Shown here: positions 33,501 through 40,420 of the stretch, one piece after another
Position numbering within the stretch: the first letter of the stretch is position 1
Layout of the letters: each line of letters opens with the position of its first letter
Assembly (NCBI GenBank): GCA_011037195.1
Contig: JAAEAF010002658.1
Coordinates: 62,001 to 126,000, forward strand
Length of the DNA: 64,000 nt
Direction of reading: 5' to 3'
Origin: Triatoma infestans
Lineage: Eukaryota; Arthropoda; Insecta; Hemiptera; Reduviidae
Notes under the pieces: model-generated
The model's database searches: none
What the model was told of the DNA's origin: nothing
Seen by the model: only the letters and a program-made list of their open reading frames with translations
Translations under genes and position numbers: made by a program

Positions 33501-35188
33501 TCGGGTGAGGATTCTTGGAGTTCTTCCACCGTCAAAGGTTCGTTTATTGTTATATCTGGGTGTAGTTTGGGTTTAGTACGGTGCAATATGTTCTGTGGTT
33601 TTCCATTGTTACTAATAAGATGGGTAATTCTACGTTTTCGAATTCGGTGTGTTGTAATATTGCGTTTCCGTTTTCCATATTACTAATGGATATGTGAATA
33701 ATTTTCATGGTACGACCTTCTATAGTGTATGTTTCTGGGGTGTTTGTGTATACTGTATTTGATGTTTTGAATGTGATGTGAAAAGTATGTTGTCTGTAAG
33801 GTCAATAAATGTTTAAAATTAAAAAAATTCACCGTGATTTAATAAATATTAAATTAAAGATTAAAGTAATATAAAATAATAGATATTTCTTGTAGCAGTG
33901 CATATCCCACTTGAATATATATATATATATACATGTATAATATATATAAAAATATTTGTTGACCGCTGATGAACATCATTTTCTGTAGATGATTTAAGAC
34001 AAGGAACTAGTAACTTTCATTTTCTTTCTTTATGTTTTATTTTCTCTCTGTCGAAACGTTGGCACAGTTGAATGTTTCTTTCTTGAATGATCCTCACCAG
34101 ATTTCTATATAACATACGTATATATACGTACATTATATATATATATATATATATATATAAGTTAAATATAAAGTTTTTTGTATTTGTGTCAGGTTTATGT
34201 GCTATTAGCAGGTCAGAGGTATTAACATTAGATAATGCGACAATCTCCTCTTCGTTATCATCCTGTTTTTCTCTTGCTGTTGCTGATTGTTCTAAAGAAT
34301 CACAATTTGCTATACAAATTAAAGAAGTAAACACTAATCTGGTAAGTGTAAAGAAATTTGAAATCTCTACAAGAACAGATAAAAATGATTTTCTTTTTAA
34401 ATGATAATATAGTTGGACAGATTAATGAAAAATAGAGATATTCCTCTTAACTTAAATATTATATCTCAAGTGATTTATTAGTTTTCTTGTGCATCTGCAA
34501 TTTATTAGAATAATTTTAGTACTTTCTCTAATAATAGTCCCTTCTTTTCATTTTTCTCTTTTTGAAATCAATTCCAATAATTATTTCTTCGCAACATAAG
34601 AAAGGAATTAGCTGCGCAATTAAATTATCGTACTAGACTAAAAGTTTAATATTCTTTATTTAGAAATATTATAATATATTAAATTTAAGTAAATATTAAA
34701 TTGTTAATTGCAGGTAACACGTATTCACACCAACACCGATGTAGTAGACCTTATACCGAATGAAAATAGTGAATTATTTATTTATATCAATAATAATAAA
34801 TTAGAAAATATTAATCAAGGATATCACCGTGTAGAAAATGACAAAACGCAGTTAAGGTAATTATTTTCATCCAAAAATAATAAATATAAACTAAAATCAG
34901 TTTGAAATATCATACCCGTTTCAAAACTTAAATTCAAAAATTTGGTGTTAGGACCAGGAAAAAACTGTTATTTATTATTATTTTGTTTGCAGTGTTAAAA
35001 AGAGATCTACAGGGATCATTGAAGTAGAATTAGAGTCTGAAATAGTGCTGCAGCATTATAACACAACGGTAGTTATATTGATTCCTGCAGTATTTAGAGG
35101 ATATACATGTGGTATATGTGCTGACTTTAATGGCGACACAAAGAATGAACCTTCCATTGCTTACACTAAATGTGATGAACTATCATAA
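6511..35188 (+). CDS. Vitellogenin-like protein (large lipid transfer protein with VWD domain), 22 exons
   Basis: A secreted lipid carrier of the vitellogenin/apolipophorin superfamily. Exons: 6511-6701, 7310-7519, 7685-7837, 7978-8117, 8188-8338, 10150-10331, 10654-10822, 10927-11077, 11155-11330, 12141-12358, 12438-12648, 12735-12966, 14331-14535, 14641-14807, 16849-16946, 17033-17166, 26115-26232, 26354-26794, 28899-29019, 34193-34341, 34714-34856, 34993-35188. All introns are GT-AG and phases agree throughout, giving about 1317 residues to a TAA. The first exon with the start Met was not found. Residues 1-17 are signal-like ([11 protein letters not shown]). Exons 1-12 form the vitellogenin N domain ([18 protein letters not shown] at exon 7). 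Exons 13-19 match the following beta-sheet region. Exons 20-22 form a VWD domain ending [11 protein letters not shown] see no polyserine tract and no GLCG motif, so it resembles the vitellogenin-like paralogues rather than the main yolk protein. Transposons fill its introns, but all recognised exons remain open. Confidence 0.88.
9090..9170. repeat. (AAT)n-rich microsatellite in intron 5 of the vitellogenin-like gene
   Basis: Interrupted AAT/AATAAT runs, including two copies of an AATAAAAGAATAAAATT-like block. Probably a slippage-prone microsatellite. The rest of intron 5 (8339-10149) shows only the Penelope-like fragment at 9590-9700. Confidence 0.7.
9590..9700 (-). repeat. Penelope-like ribozyme repeat, degenerate copy
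   Basis: The minus strand matches the repeats at 26947-27105 (+) and 48478-48610 (+). The shared order is a CATC, a CTTGAAG (for CTGAAGA), a GGG...CCC hairpin, TAAACCAGTC (for GAAACCGGTC), GATGG, then sequence reading as GHKMKQ...FQHYGSNH where the other copy reads DHKMMQ...FQHCGTNH. The ribozyme-like core is damaged here (core bases changed), but the CATC/GATG stem I partners are kept. Confidence 0.6.
11697..11786. repeat. 45-bp tandem duplication in an intron
   Basis: Two adjacent 45-bp units, 11697-11741 and 11742-11786, nearly identical (one C/T difference seen early in the unit). It lies in intron 9 of the vitellogenin-like gene. The duplicated unit happens to be open in one frame, but nothing suggests it is coding. 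The near identity suggests a recent local duplication. Confidence 0.85.
13320..13760. repeat. Dispersed repeat, related to the foldback element at 60340-60870
   Basis: Shares with 60340-60540 an AGAACCC start, a TTTTTCCTGAACAATGTTTC-like block (CAATTTTCCCAGGAAAATG in the other copy), and a later CACTTCCGGTTGATGGAT / TTTCTGGTTGATAGAT block followed by CCGAAACC-type or GACATT sequence. Located in intron 12 of the vitellogenin-like gene. No open frame; element class unknown. Confidence 0.45.
15161..16495 (+). mobile_element. 5'-truncated R1/LOA-like non-LTR insertion with target-site duplication
   Basis: The insertion is bounded by TACCAACCAAATTT at 15161-15174 and again at 16482-16495, a 14-bp target-site duplication. 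The insert starts inside the element's coding region and runs through RNase H and a Cys-rich tail to a GC-rich 3' UTR containing CACAATAGATCC near 16420. There is no obvious poly(A) tail. It sits in intron 14 of the vitellogenin-like gene in the same orientation. The intact duplication and good preservation suggest a fairly recent insertion. Confidence 0.85.
15175..16318 (+). pseudogene. RNase H and C-terminal Cys-rich domain of the R1/LOA-like element
   Basis: Frame 15174-16019 carries a complete set of RNase H blocks: [27 protein letters not shown] and GNEAADRLA, which supply the four acidic catalytic positions, plus the [10 protein letters not shown] block. Near 15940 the frame shifts into 15932-16318, which encodes the tail with [20 protein letters not shown], the conserved zinc-type motif also seen at 1316-1666. 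Reverse transcriptase and endonuclease are absent because of 5' truncation. Retroelement protein remains, not a host gene. Confidence 0.85.
16530..16834 (-). mobile_element. Palindromic hairpin element with hammerhead-like core (copy 1)
   Basis: TATTCAGTTAATA occurs at 16530-16542 and 16822-16834, a 13-bp target duplication. The insert 16543-16821 is largely a palindrome: the segment around 16549-16660 returns inverted at about 16680-16795, with an unpaired tail of about 25 bases at the right. The minus strand of the left arm contains CTGAGGA (16637-16631), a possible AGG...CCT hairpin, then GAAACGAAG (near 16612), like the hammerhead core in the other hairpins but with a decayed stem III. 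It lies in intron 14 of the vitellogenin-like gene. Confidence 0.65.
17945..18466 (+). repeat. Errantivirus 5' LTR
   Basis: 522 bp, starts AGTTATATGAGC and ends AGATATATAACT, with 6-bp inverted ends (AGTTAT/ATAACT). Matches the 3' LTR apart from about six substitutions and a 19-bp block present only in the 3' copy. Contains TATATAAG at about 18016 as a plausible TATA box. The primer-binding site begins at its last base. Confidence 0.93.
18642..19580 (+). pseudogene. gag: Errantivirus gag, early stop
   Basis: Capsid precursor. The long open stretch starts at the ATG at 18678 and runs 300 codons to 19580. An upstream in-frame ATG at 18642 leads ten codons later into a TAA at 18672, so either 18678 is the real start or the N-terminus is cut by a nonsense mutation. 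The protein begins with [15 protein letters not shown], the usual errantivirus gag opening, and ends in a Gln/Asn/Pro-rich, basic tail with repeated [12 protein letters not shown] units. No CCHC zinc knuckle is visible, which is normal for this group. Its end precedes pol, which is in the -1 frame. Confidence 0.8.
19581..23530 (+). pseudogene. pol: Errantivirus pol (protease, RT, RNase H, integrase) with three frame breaks
   Basis: Domains in order: aspartic protease with [11 protein letters not shown] (about 19640-19675); a lysine/asparagine-rich linker (19831-20600); reverse transcriptase with VYLDDIIIF (about 21040-21065); RNase H with [10 protein letters not shown] and YTDHKPL; integrase with an HHCC zinc finger (about 22530-22650), and DDE residues in [19 protein letters not shown] and SNGIAERFH. 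The protease frame is -1 relative to gag, as expected for ribosomal frameshifting in this family. Three further shifts break the polyprotein: near 19790 in or just after protease, near 20610 just before RT, and near 22456 between RNase H and integrase. RT-RNase H is therefore open only in 20652-22472 and integrase only in 22460-23530. Confidence 0.9.
23560..25547 (+). pseudogene. env: Errantivirus env, interrupted
   Basis: Envelope glycoprotein related to baculovirus F-type fusion proteins. Open part 23614-24351 includes a basic RNKR cleavage-like site followed by a glycine-rich fusion-peptide-like segment ([18 protein letters not shown], about 23905-23960) and heptad-rich helices. It ends where the 314-bp palindromic element at 24348-24661 is inserted. 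Env-like sequence resumes after it (24660-24841), is broken again by stops and shifts, and ends with 25185-25547, which has one membrane segment (about 25407-25470) and a short basic cytoplasmic tail. No functional envelope can be made from this copy. Confidence 0.8.
24331..24678 (+). mobile_element. Palindromic hairpin element with paired hammerhead-like cores (copy 2), inside errantivirus env
   Basis: TATTATCATAACCAATT is found at 24331-24347 and 24662-24678, a perfect 17-bp target duplication. The insert is 24348-24661. Of this, 24375-24661 is one palindrome and 24348-24374 an unpaired tail. The cores are at 24457-24489 (minus) and 24541-24573 (plus): CTGAAGA, a 7-bp GACAAAC/GTTTGTC hairpin, then GAAACGTC. 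In the plus core, GCCC before and GGGC after can close stem I. It split the env frame, so it moved after or shortly before the young provirus inserted. Confidence 0.85.
25538..26078 (+). repeat. Errantivirus 3' LTR
   Basis: 541 bp, identical in structure to the 5' LTR but with a 19-bp block (near 25998-26020) absent from the 5' copy, which accounts for the length difference. It is preceded by the polypurine tract and followed by the TATA target duplication. The next host exon begins at 26115, only 37 bases downstream, so the host splice acceptor and its branch-point region lie immediately next to the viral end. Confidence 0.93.
26846..27200. mobile_element. Penelope-like element fragment: RT piece (-) joined to ribozyme repeat (+)
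   Basis: On the minus strand, 26937-26846 encodes [17 protein letters not shown], the conserved reverse transcriptase block of Penelope-like elements, followed by FYKYLLG where the family has a YVDD-type box (the two Asp residues are lost). Directly beside it, on the plus strand, 26947-27105 is the repeat also found at 48478-48610 and, inverted, at 9590-9700. This repeat holds the best hammerhead-like core (27002-27039). Penelope-like copies are known for 5' truncation with attached inverted terminal segments, which fits this head-to-head join. Confidence 0.65.
27002..27039 (+). ncRNA. Hammerhead-ribozyme-like motif (Penelope-associated)
   Basis: The order is CATC (27002-27005), CTGAAGA (27006-27012), T, a GGG/CCC hairpin (27014-27025), GAAA (27026-27029), CCGG (27030-27033), TC, then GATG (27036-27039). 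CATC pairs with GATG as stem I. CTGANGA and GAAA are the invariant hammerhead core. ACCGGT is self-complementary with no loop, so stem III would form only between two molecules, as reported for short-stem hammerheads. Cleavage would follow GTC at 27035. Self-cleavage itself is inferred. Confidence 0.6.
27205..28035 (+). mobile_element. Jockey-type non-LTR retrotransposon, 5'-truncated
   Basis: 27284-27868 encodes the thumb and connection region of a jockey reverse transcriptase: [50 protein letters not shown] and the tail [18 protein letters not shown]. The catalytic FADD box is upstream of the truncation and absent. The 3' end is A-rich (AATAAATAATAAATAAATAA near 28000-28030). This is the best preserved of three jockey copies. 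It appears to have landed within Penelope-like sequence in intron 18 of the vitellogenin-like gene. Confidence 0.85.
28040..28790 (-). mobile_element. Probable Penelope-like element body, decayed
   Basis: On the minus strand the translation holds pieces such as [17 protein letters not shown] (about 28370-28330), which resembles the segment upstream of the Penelope reverse transcriptase core. The plus strand at 28741-28780 has CTTGAAAAAGACA...TGTCGAAACATTGTT, a damaged version of the hammerhead-like core (CTGANGA altered). Many stops. The assignment rests on weak similarity and on the nearby Penelope fragment at 26846-26937. Confidence 0.35.
29080..29426 (+). mobile_element. Palindromic hairpin element with paired hammerhead-like cores (copy 3)
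   Basis: AAATATAAGAAT at 29080-29091 and 29415-29426 is a 12-bp target duplication. The insert 29092-29414 is a palindrome (29127-29413) with an unpaired tail of about 35 bases at the left. The plus-strand core at 29326-29356 is CTGAAGA, a GGCAA/TTGCC hairpin, then GAAACGTC, with ACC and GGT available for stem I. The minus-strand core at 29214-29184 is the same except that GAAA reads AAAA, which should inactivate it. It sits 60 bases past the donor of exon 19 of the vitellogenin-like gene. Confidence 0.8.
29755..29820 (+). repeat. Dispersed repeat, first copy
   Basis: About 65 bases starting ATTCATAACGCCTCCCTCC and ending in a TTTCCATATT-like block, repeated in the same orientation at 30700-30765 with scattered differences. 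The two copies flank about 0.9 kb that includes the SINE at 30381-30618. Class unknown; they may be ends of one element. Confidence 0.5.
30381..30618 (+). mobile_element. tRNA-derived SINE with target duplication (copy A)
   Basis: TAAATATTG at 30381-30389 and 30610-30618 flanks 220 bp. The head carries RNA polymerase III boxes: TAAGTGGTAGCG (box A) near 30396 and GGTTCGAGTCT (box B) near 30434. A shared body follows (CCCTTAGATTTTTCTTCCTAG) and then an A-rich tail of AAAATAAAAT type. Two further copies lie at about 50560-50740 and 60899-61075 with the same head and CCTTAGATTTT block. No coding capacity; it would be moved by a LINE partner. Confidence 0.8.
30700..30765 (+). repeat. Dispersed repeat, second copy
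   Basis: Matches 29755-29820: ATTCATAACTCCTTCCTCC, then TAGATGGAAAC, GGGAAGACGAATTTCC and TTCCATATT. See the first copy. Confidence 0.5.
30789..31317 (+). repeat. Possible LTR with mdg1/412-type primer-binding site
   Basis: A GC-rich block in AT-rich surroundings. It begins TGTGGTACCTGG, has AATAAAGTG at about 31280 as a possible polyadenylation signal, and ends TCACAACA at about 31315. Just after it, TGGCGACC (about 31320) resembles the tRNA-Arg-type primer-binding site of mdg1/412 gypsy elements. No second LTR and no gag were found, so it would be a truncated element. Moderate to low confidence. Confidence 0.35.
31890..33830 (-). mobile_element. Second errantivirus-like copy, decayed pol
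   Basis: Reading down the minus strand from about 33800: a pre-RT linker; RT with [15 protein letters not shown] at about 32910-32865; thumb and RNase H pieces ([23 protein letters not shown]) near 32570-32400; then integrase pieces ([19 protein letters not shown] near 32190-32130, then YGTLNNAS). Order and sequence parallel the errantivirus at 17945-26078, so it belongs to the same group, but stops and shifts occur throughout and no LTR was recognised. Opposite orientation to the host gene, in intron 19. Confidence 0.75.
33918..34160. repeat. (TA)n microsatellites next to the VWD exons
   Basis: Runs of TA at about 33918-33960 and 34134-34160, shortly upstream of the exon starting at 34193. 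They lie close to the splice acceptor but leave TTTTTTGTATTTGTGTCAG intact. Confidence 0.75.
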
Positions 35189-35740
35189 AGATAAATATTT
35201 AATTAAGTATTTATATTGAAGTTAAAAAGTCATCTCAATTGTAAATTTGTATATATTGTCTAGTTTTTATTTATATTTATATTTGCTTGCTAAATACTTG
35301 CAAAATTGCCCAAATTTATAATTTTGTCTGTGGTGGTCATAATTATTGGTCAAAGAAATGAAAATACAATAAAGATTCATTGCAGAATGTATATTTCTTA
35401 AAAATATATTCTGAGCGATTTTATAATCGAAAATTAATATAAATTAAATATGCGTCTCAGGTCTACTCTGAATTACACAAAGATAATAATTCAAAAAATA
35501 CTTCTGAATTATTATTAATCGCTTAGTATATATACATTACAACTTTTTAGCACGTGCATATTACTCCGAGCTCGTTCTTATTGCTACCATCATGGCAGAG
35601 ATTAGAACGAACATTAATACAATATATAAGATAATGATAATATACATTATTAAAAGTGATTACATTCTGAAATATAAAAATACTGAAAAAGAATTATTAT
35701 GATTTTTAATTTTTCAAATTTCAATGTTGGTAGTCTCACA
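35189..35740 (+). other. 3' UTR and downstream flank of the vitellogenin-like gene
   Basis: AT-rich, no open frame. AATAAA at 35368-35373 is a plausible polyadenylation signal about 180 bases past the stop codon. Nothing else recognised up to the gypsy remnant. Confidence 0.5.
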
Positions 35741-36564
35741 TCACTCCCCTCCTAGTAACTTCGTTACGAAAGTATCGCTTGTTTTGAAAATGCAAAGGAG
35801 GACGGATGAATCGTCCTGATGTGGTAGAGCGTTTATTTTCTGTGGATTTGTCTTGGTGTGTTGATTTACTATGTTGAGTGGAAGTTGTGGTGGCGAAATG
35901 TCTTGGTCAGGAGAGTGGTCATTTGTGCTTGATGAATCTTCTTTTCTTAGGTAAGCTGGTTTTAAGCAGTCGATTGATACAGGGACGTCATTGTCCCTTA
36001 TTTTTAAAGAGTAAAATGTTTTGCCTGTTCGAATAACCTGATATGGTTTTTCATAAGGTTTCTCTAAAGCAGATTTAACTCTGTAAATCAAAGGAAAACA
36101 TGTGAAGTGGTTTGTAAGTCTTTATGTATAAAAGGAGTCTTTGAAGTCTCATAATCTTAGATCGTTTATAAGGTTCGGTAAATCTTCTAAAAAGGTCCGC
36201 TGTTTGTTGTTTTAGAAAGTCATCTGGCAAGTTCAAAATATTTCCGTAGACCACCTCGGCTATAGTTAAATTTGTGGCTTCGCTAAATGTGCGAAGGACG
36301 CTGGTCAATTACCTTTCGGAGTGGGTGGATGGAATGAATTCCATGGAAGCACTCTATTTTTGCATTTGATTGAGGATGGTATCCAGCTGTTCGCATCATT
36401 TTTGCTCCACACATTGAGGCGGAACAATTAAGACTGGAATTGTCGTCCCTTGGTCCGTCACATTTAGCAAAGGCGCTCCAATTGTCTTTAGCACGAATGT
36501 CTTTTAATGGAACTACCTCTGACCAGTTTGTAAAACCGTGCATATTAGAACTGCATATTGTCAT
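35741..36564 (-). mobile_element. Ty3/gypsy integrase remnant
   Basis: Three consecutive frames on the minus strand give the integrase core and C-terminal region: NWSEVVPLKDIRA and TAGYHPQSNAKIECFHG (DDE region, last Glu kept), then TNLTIAEVVYGNILNLPDDF, then VKSALEKPYEKPYQVI...VSIDCLKPAYL, the usual C-terminal beta-barrel of gypsy integrases. Frames change at about 36300 and 36080. It may be the 3' part of the same element as the RT/RNase H remnant at 39752-40250, now separated by later insertions. Confidence 0.8.
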
Positions 36565-37080
36565 CAGCTGGTGGCAAAGGTTTAGTGGAACGATTTATTA
36601 ATACGTTTAAACAGAGGTACTTGGCAGCAAAACACGAAAAAAGGAGCCCCCAGGAAGACTAACTTGTCGGAACACACCTCATAGAACAACACATAAACCA
36701 CAAAGAGTTATTTATGAAAACAAGACTCCCCACAGTGTTAGATAGGCTGAAGCCATATCCAAAGATGTCATGGAAAAGGAAATATGGAAGCAGAAACAAT
36801 ACAATGGAGAAGTACCCGAAAAAGAGAGTTTACGGAAGGGAAGTGGTTCGGAAAGGGAAACAGAGAAAGGTTGGAAAGCAGGAGTGATTAATAGCAGGAT
36901 AGAGGAATTAACATATTTGGTCATGACCGGAGGGGAAATAAGGAAAAAACACGCAGACAAATTAAGAGCGAGAATGGAAGCTACTGCACCCGAAGTACAT
37001 GATCAAATAGATAAGGTGAAGGGAGGATAGTAGAGCACTCCAAACGGATCTGGAGAGAAAGCTACAAGGGGGGGAGGGTG
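36565..37080 (+). mobile_element. Second gypsy integrase remnant, opposite strand
   Basis: Translation from about 36570 reads GGKGLVERFINTFKQRYLAA, then HINHKELFMKTRLPTVLDRLKP, and in another frame (36770-37030) GWKAGVINSRIEELTYLVMTGGEIRKKHADKLRAR. This order matches the catalytic Glu helix through the C-terminal domain of gypsy integrases of another subgroup. It abuts the minus-strand integrase at 36564 almost base to base. Confidence 0.7.
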
Positions 37081-37170
37081 ATTTAGGAAATAGAAATATA
37101 TATTTATTATTACTATTATATATATATATATATATAAAATCTATGATTACAATTACTACTACTATATATA

Positions 37171-39151
37171 TACAGGGTGTAACAGCAACCTCTGGCAATA
37201 CTTCGGGATATGGTTTGTCACTTTATTTGGAATAAAAAATTTCTAATAAACCATGGTCCGATTCGTTCGCCTTCAAAGTTATTCTTCATTTTGGAAAATT
37301 TTCAATTTTCCTACTTTTTCTCATAAAATTGATTATATCTCAAAAAGTTTTTAACATAAATCATATTCAATTACATCTTTGGAAAGAGCATTAAATTTCC
37401 TATAAGAAACAGAAGTTTTATTTTAATTGAATTAATTATAAGGTTTTTCAGAGACATTAAACTCACCTCTACAGCGCTTCGACTGTTAAAAACCACTTTT
37501 CAATAGTATTTTCTTATAAATTTCTTTAAGGCTAGCGTACGGTCCGGTTACAGAAAAAATATCTACATTTCACCAGCTTTCCAACGATAATAATATCGTG
37601 GGGTTTCTTTCTTGTTTTCTTAAAGAAAATGCGAAATAAATGTAAAAAAAAAACACAAAATGAAAATTGAGAGCTGTTACAAAAATATCACAAGATTAAT
37701 TAATAATCCTGTAATGAACTTTGGAATTGTTATCTCACGATAGAAATTCGTCTAATTCTAATAAACTGAAACATTTAGTCGTGATTTAGCTGGTCATACA
37801 TTCAAAATGCCAGATTTCTTTGTCATAGAATAGCGAGATATGGTTTTTATTTGTGGGTTTTGTAACGGCAGCGCGGAAGCTGCCGCTGAGTATGCTAGCC
37901 GTTGGCCTAACAGGAAACCATATAAGCAGCGTATTAAAGACTAGGGGAAACCGGTTCTGTGAGAATAAACTACCAAGGAAACTGATCGTTCTGACGACGT
38001 TCTGGTTTCACGGGGATTCTCGTCACACCAATAGTGCATGTTGCGGGTGTTTAAAGAACCATTTCGAGTAAAAGTCGCCTCATCGGTCCACAAAATGTTT
38101 TGGGGGAAACGACGATTCTGGGCTGTTTGTTGTAGCAGCCAAATACAGAATTGAGTACAACAGGCGTAATCACGTTCTAGCAAATACTGTACTTGCTGCA
38201 CGTGATCCAGATATCTACCATCCCGTCGAAGATATCTGTGCACCGTCTGATGTGACAAACATAGCGACAATGCCACTCTGCGTGTGCTAACGGTAGAATC
38301 GTCATCAAACACATTCAAGATGCGTTGACATGAATTTTCGTAAGAACGATCAAGTTTCCTCGGTAGTTTATTCTCACAGAACCGGTTTCCCCTAGTCTTT
38401 AATACGCTGCTTATATGGTTTCCTGTTAGGCCAACGGCTAGCATACTCAGCGGCAGCTTCCGCGCTGCCGTTACAAAACCCACAAATAAAAACCATATCT
38501 CGCTATTCTATGACAAAGAAATCTGGCATTTTGAATGTATGACCAGCTAAATCACGACTAAATGTTTCTGTTTATTAGAATTGGACGAATTTCTATAGTG
38601 AAATAACAATTCCAAAGTTCATTACAGGATTATGAATTAATCTTGTGATATTTTTGTAACAGCTCTCAATTTTCATTTTGTGTTTTTTTTTTTTTTACAT
38701 TTATTTCGCATTTTCTTTAATAAAACAATAAAGAAAACCCCATGATATTATTATCCGTTGGAAAGCTGGTGAAATGTAGATATTTTTTCTGTAACCGGAC
38801 CGTACGCTAGCCTTAAAGAAATTTATAAGAAAATACTATTGAAAAGTGGTTTTTAACAGACGAAGCGCTGTAGAGTTGAGTTTAATGTCTCTGAAAAACC
38901 TTATAATTAATTCAATTAAAATAAAACTTCTGTTTCGTATAGGAAATTTAATGCTCTTTCCAAAAATGTAATTGAATATGATTTGTGTTAAAAAATTTTT
39001 GAGATATAATCAATTTTATGAGGAAAAGTAGGAAAATTGTAAATTTTCCAAAATGAAGAATAACTTTTGAAGGCGGACGAATCGGACCATGGTTTATTAG
39101 AAATTTTTTATTCTGCCGAAGAATTGCCAGAGGTTGCTGTTACACCCTGTA
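37171..39151 (-). mobile_element. Tc1/mariner-superfamily transposon with about 820-bp terminal inverted repeats
   Basis: The ends are TACAGGGTGTAACAGCAACC (37171) and its complement ending at 39151, in a TATATA context consistent with TA target use. The left arm, about 37171-37995, and the right arm, about 38340-39151, are near-perfect inverted repeats. Only about 345 bp in the middle is unique. The transposase frame (38483-37941, minus, 180 residues) starts inside the right arm, has a helix-turn-helix-like N-terminus and contains ILWTDEATFTRNG...NMHYWCDENP, the second-Asp block of IS630/Tc1-type transposases. The third catalytic residue is not reached before the frame ends, so this copy looks defective. 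Confidence 0.85.
37941..38483 (-). pseudogene. Transposase fragment of the long-TIR element
   Basis: 180 codons from an ATG inside the inverted repeat. The DNA-binding half includes DDSTVSTRRVALSLCLSHQT, a helix-turn-helix-like stretch. The catalytic half begins with ILWTDEATFTR (Asp) and runs out near HRTGFP, where it enters the opposite arm. Full Tc1-type transposases are about 340 residues, so roughly half is missing. Because the start lies in the repeat, the left arm carries the same N-terminal codons on the plus strand (37853-38071). Confidence 0.75.
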
Positions 39152-39428
39152 TATATACACACTATAGTGCTATACTACTATATACTATAGTACTATATAG
39201 TAAAATATATATTATCCTATACTAGTACTAGTATATAGTATACTATATTATACGATCTATGATTACTATTATATATATATATTACTATAATATAGATGAT
39301 ATTATGGATAATATCCATATGCTTAGATAACATAAAATAGTTGTTGATGACATTAAGTGAAAAATAAACGTTTTTGCAAGTAATGTTTACATAATTGAAA
39401 ATGTGGGTGGGTCCGCAATGCTGGATAA

Positions 39429-39749
39429 CATTCGGTATTTTATCTGTCTTAGCATGCATATTGGTTTTGTTCCTGACCGGTTTCGGATTTTCATCCATCG
39501 TCAGAGCAAATTCACCAAGCTCGTGTAGAGAGTTCACTTCAACGAATAGTTTCTGTTAGACTCACACTTGTTGGTTGTATATAATATAATTGTATATATA
39601 TAACCAACAAGTGTGAGTCTAACAGAAACATTTCGTTGAAGTGAACTCTCTACACAAACTTGATGAATTTGCTCTGACGATGGATGAAAATCCGAAACCT
39701 GTCAGGAACAAAACCAATATGCATGCTAAGACGGATAAAATACCGAATG
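39429..39749. mobile_element. Palindromic hairpin element with paired hammerhead-like cores (copy 4)
   Basis: A 321-bp palindrome whose arms start CATTCGGTATTTTATC and meet near 39590. Cores are at 39504-39475 (minus) and 39674-39703 (plus): CTGACGA, a GGAT/ATCC stem closed by a GAAA loop, then GAAACCGGTC (plus copy: GAAACCTGTC). The left side continues to about 39380 with sequence matching the Penelope-like repeats (TCCAGCATTGCGGACC against TCCAGCACTGCGGAACC at 27083). This links the hairpins to the Penelope family. No clear target duplication was found. Confidence 0.7.
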
Positions 39750-39751
39750 GT

Positions 39752-40250
39752 TAAATAAGTTGTTTTATTTGGTATTACTATAAGTATCAATGAGTTTTTT
39801 TGAGTAAAATGATATAGGCTTCCAGTCATTTTCTATAGACAATGAGCACCTCCTAGAGCAAAGTCAGAAGCATCTACAAATAAGACTAATTGACTATTTT
39901 TACCTGTATAAGATAGAAGTGCTGAGTTGGCGAAGGTTTGTTTGCATTTTACAAATTGCAACCGGACTGGCTCCGTCCATTATAGTTTTTGTTTAGAAGT
40001 CTATTATCGTTTTTTGGGTCCTTTCAGATACTCATTAAGAAGAAAGTGATCATCAACTGCATGTAGGAAATGCCTTCTATAGAAATTAATCATAGCTAAG
40101 ATAGCTACCAATTTTTTAATGGTTTTAGAAAGTGGGTGGTTTGAAATAAGATCAACTCGCTTAGGATCGGGTTTTGTTCCGGAAGGGGGGGGGGATAAGA
40201 TGTCCAAGTAATTCAATTTCAGTCTATCCAAAACCAAATTTTCCAAAGTT
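39752..40250 (-). mobile_element. Gypsy RT/RNase H remnant
   Basis: 40246-40004 on the minus strand encodes DPKRVDLISNHPLSKTIKKL, then MINFYRRHFLHAVDD, the thumb region of gypsy reverse transcriptases (family pattern: P-K-T, a leucine-rich helix, NFYRRF). Downstream to 39752, RNase H-like pieces follow in other frames. Contains a G-run near 40186. Possibly the upstream half of the integrase remnant at 35741-36564. Confidence 0.7.
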
Positions 40251-40420
40251 TTTTTTTTTTAATATAACATTTATGAAGTTATATCCATTTGAATTTACAG
40301 ACAAATAAGATAGGCAAGAAAATAATGAAGTAACAGAGTTGCAATCACATATATATATATATATTAAAATATTATTTACATATTTATATAAAAATTGGAA
40401 AAATTAATATTGCCTAAACA

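Noticed and set aside
37853..38071. Second start of the same transposase on the plus strand
   Set aside because: It is the copy of the N-terminal codons in the left inverted repeat, not an independent gene.
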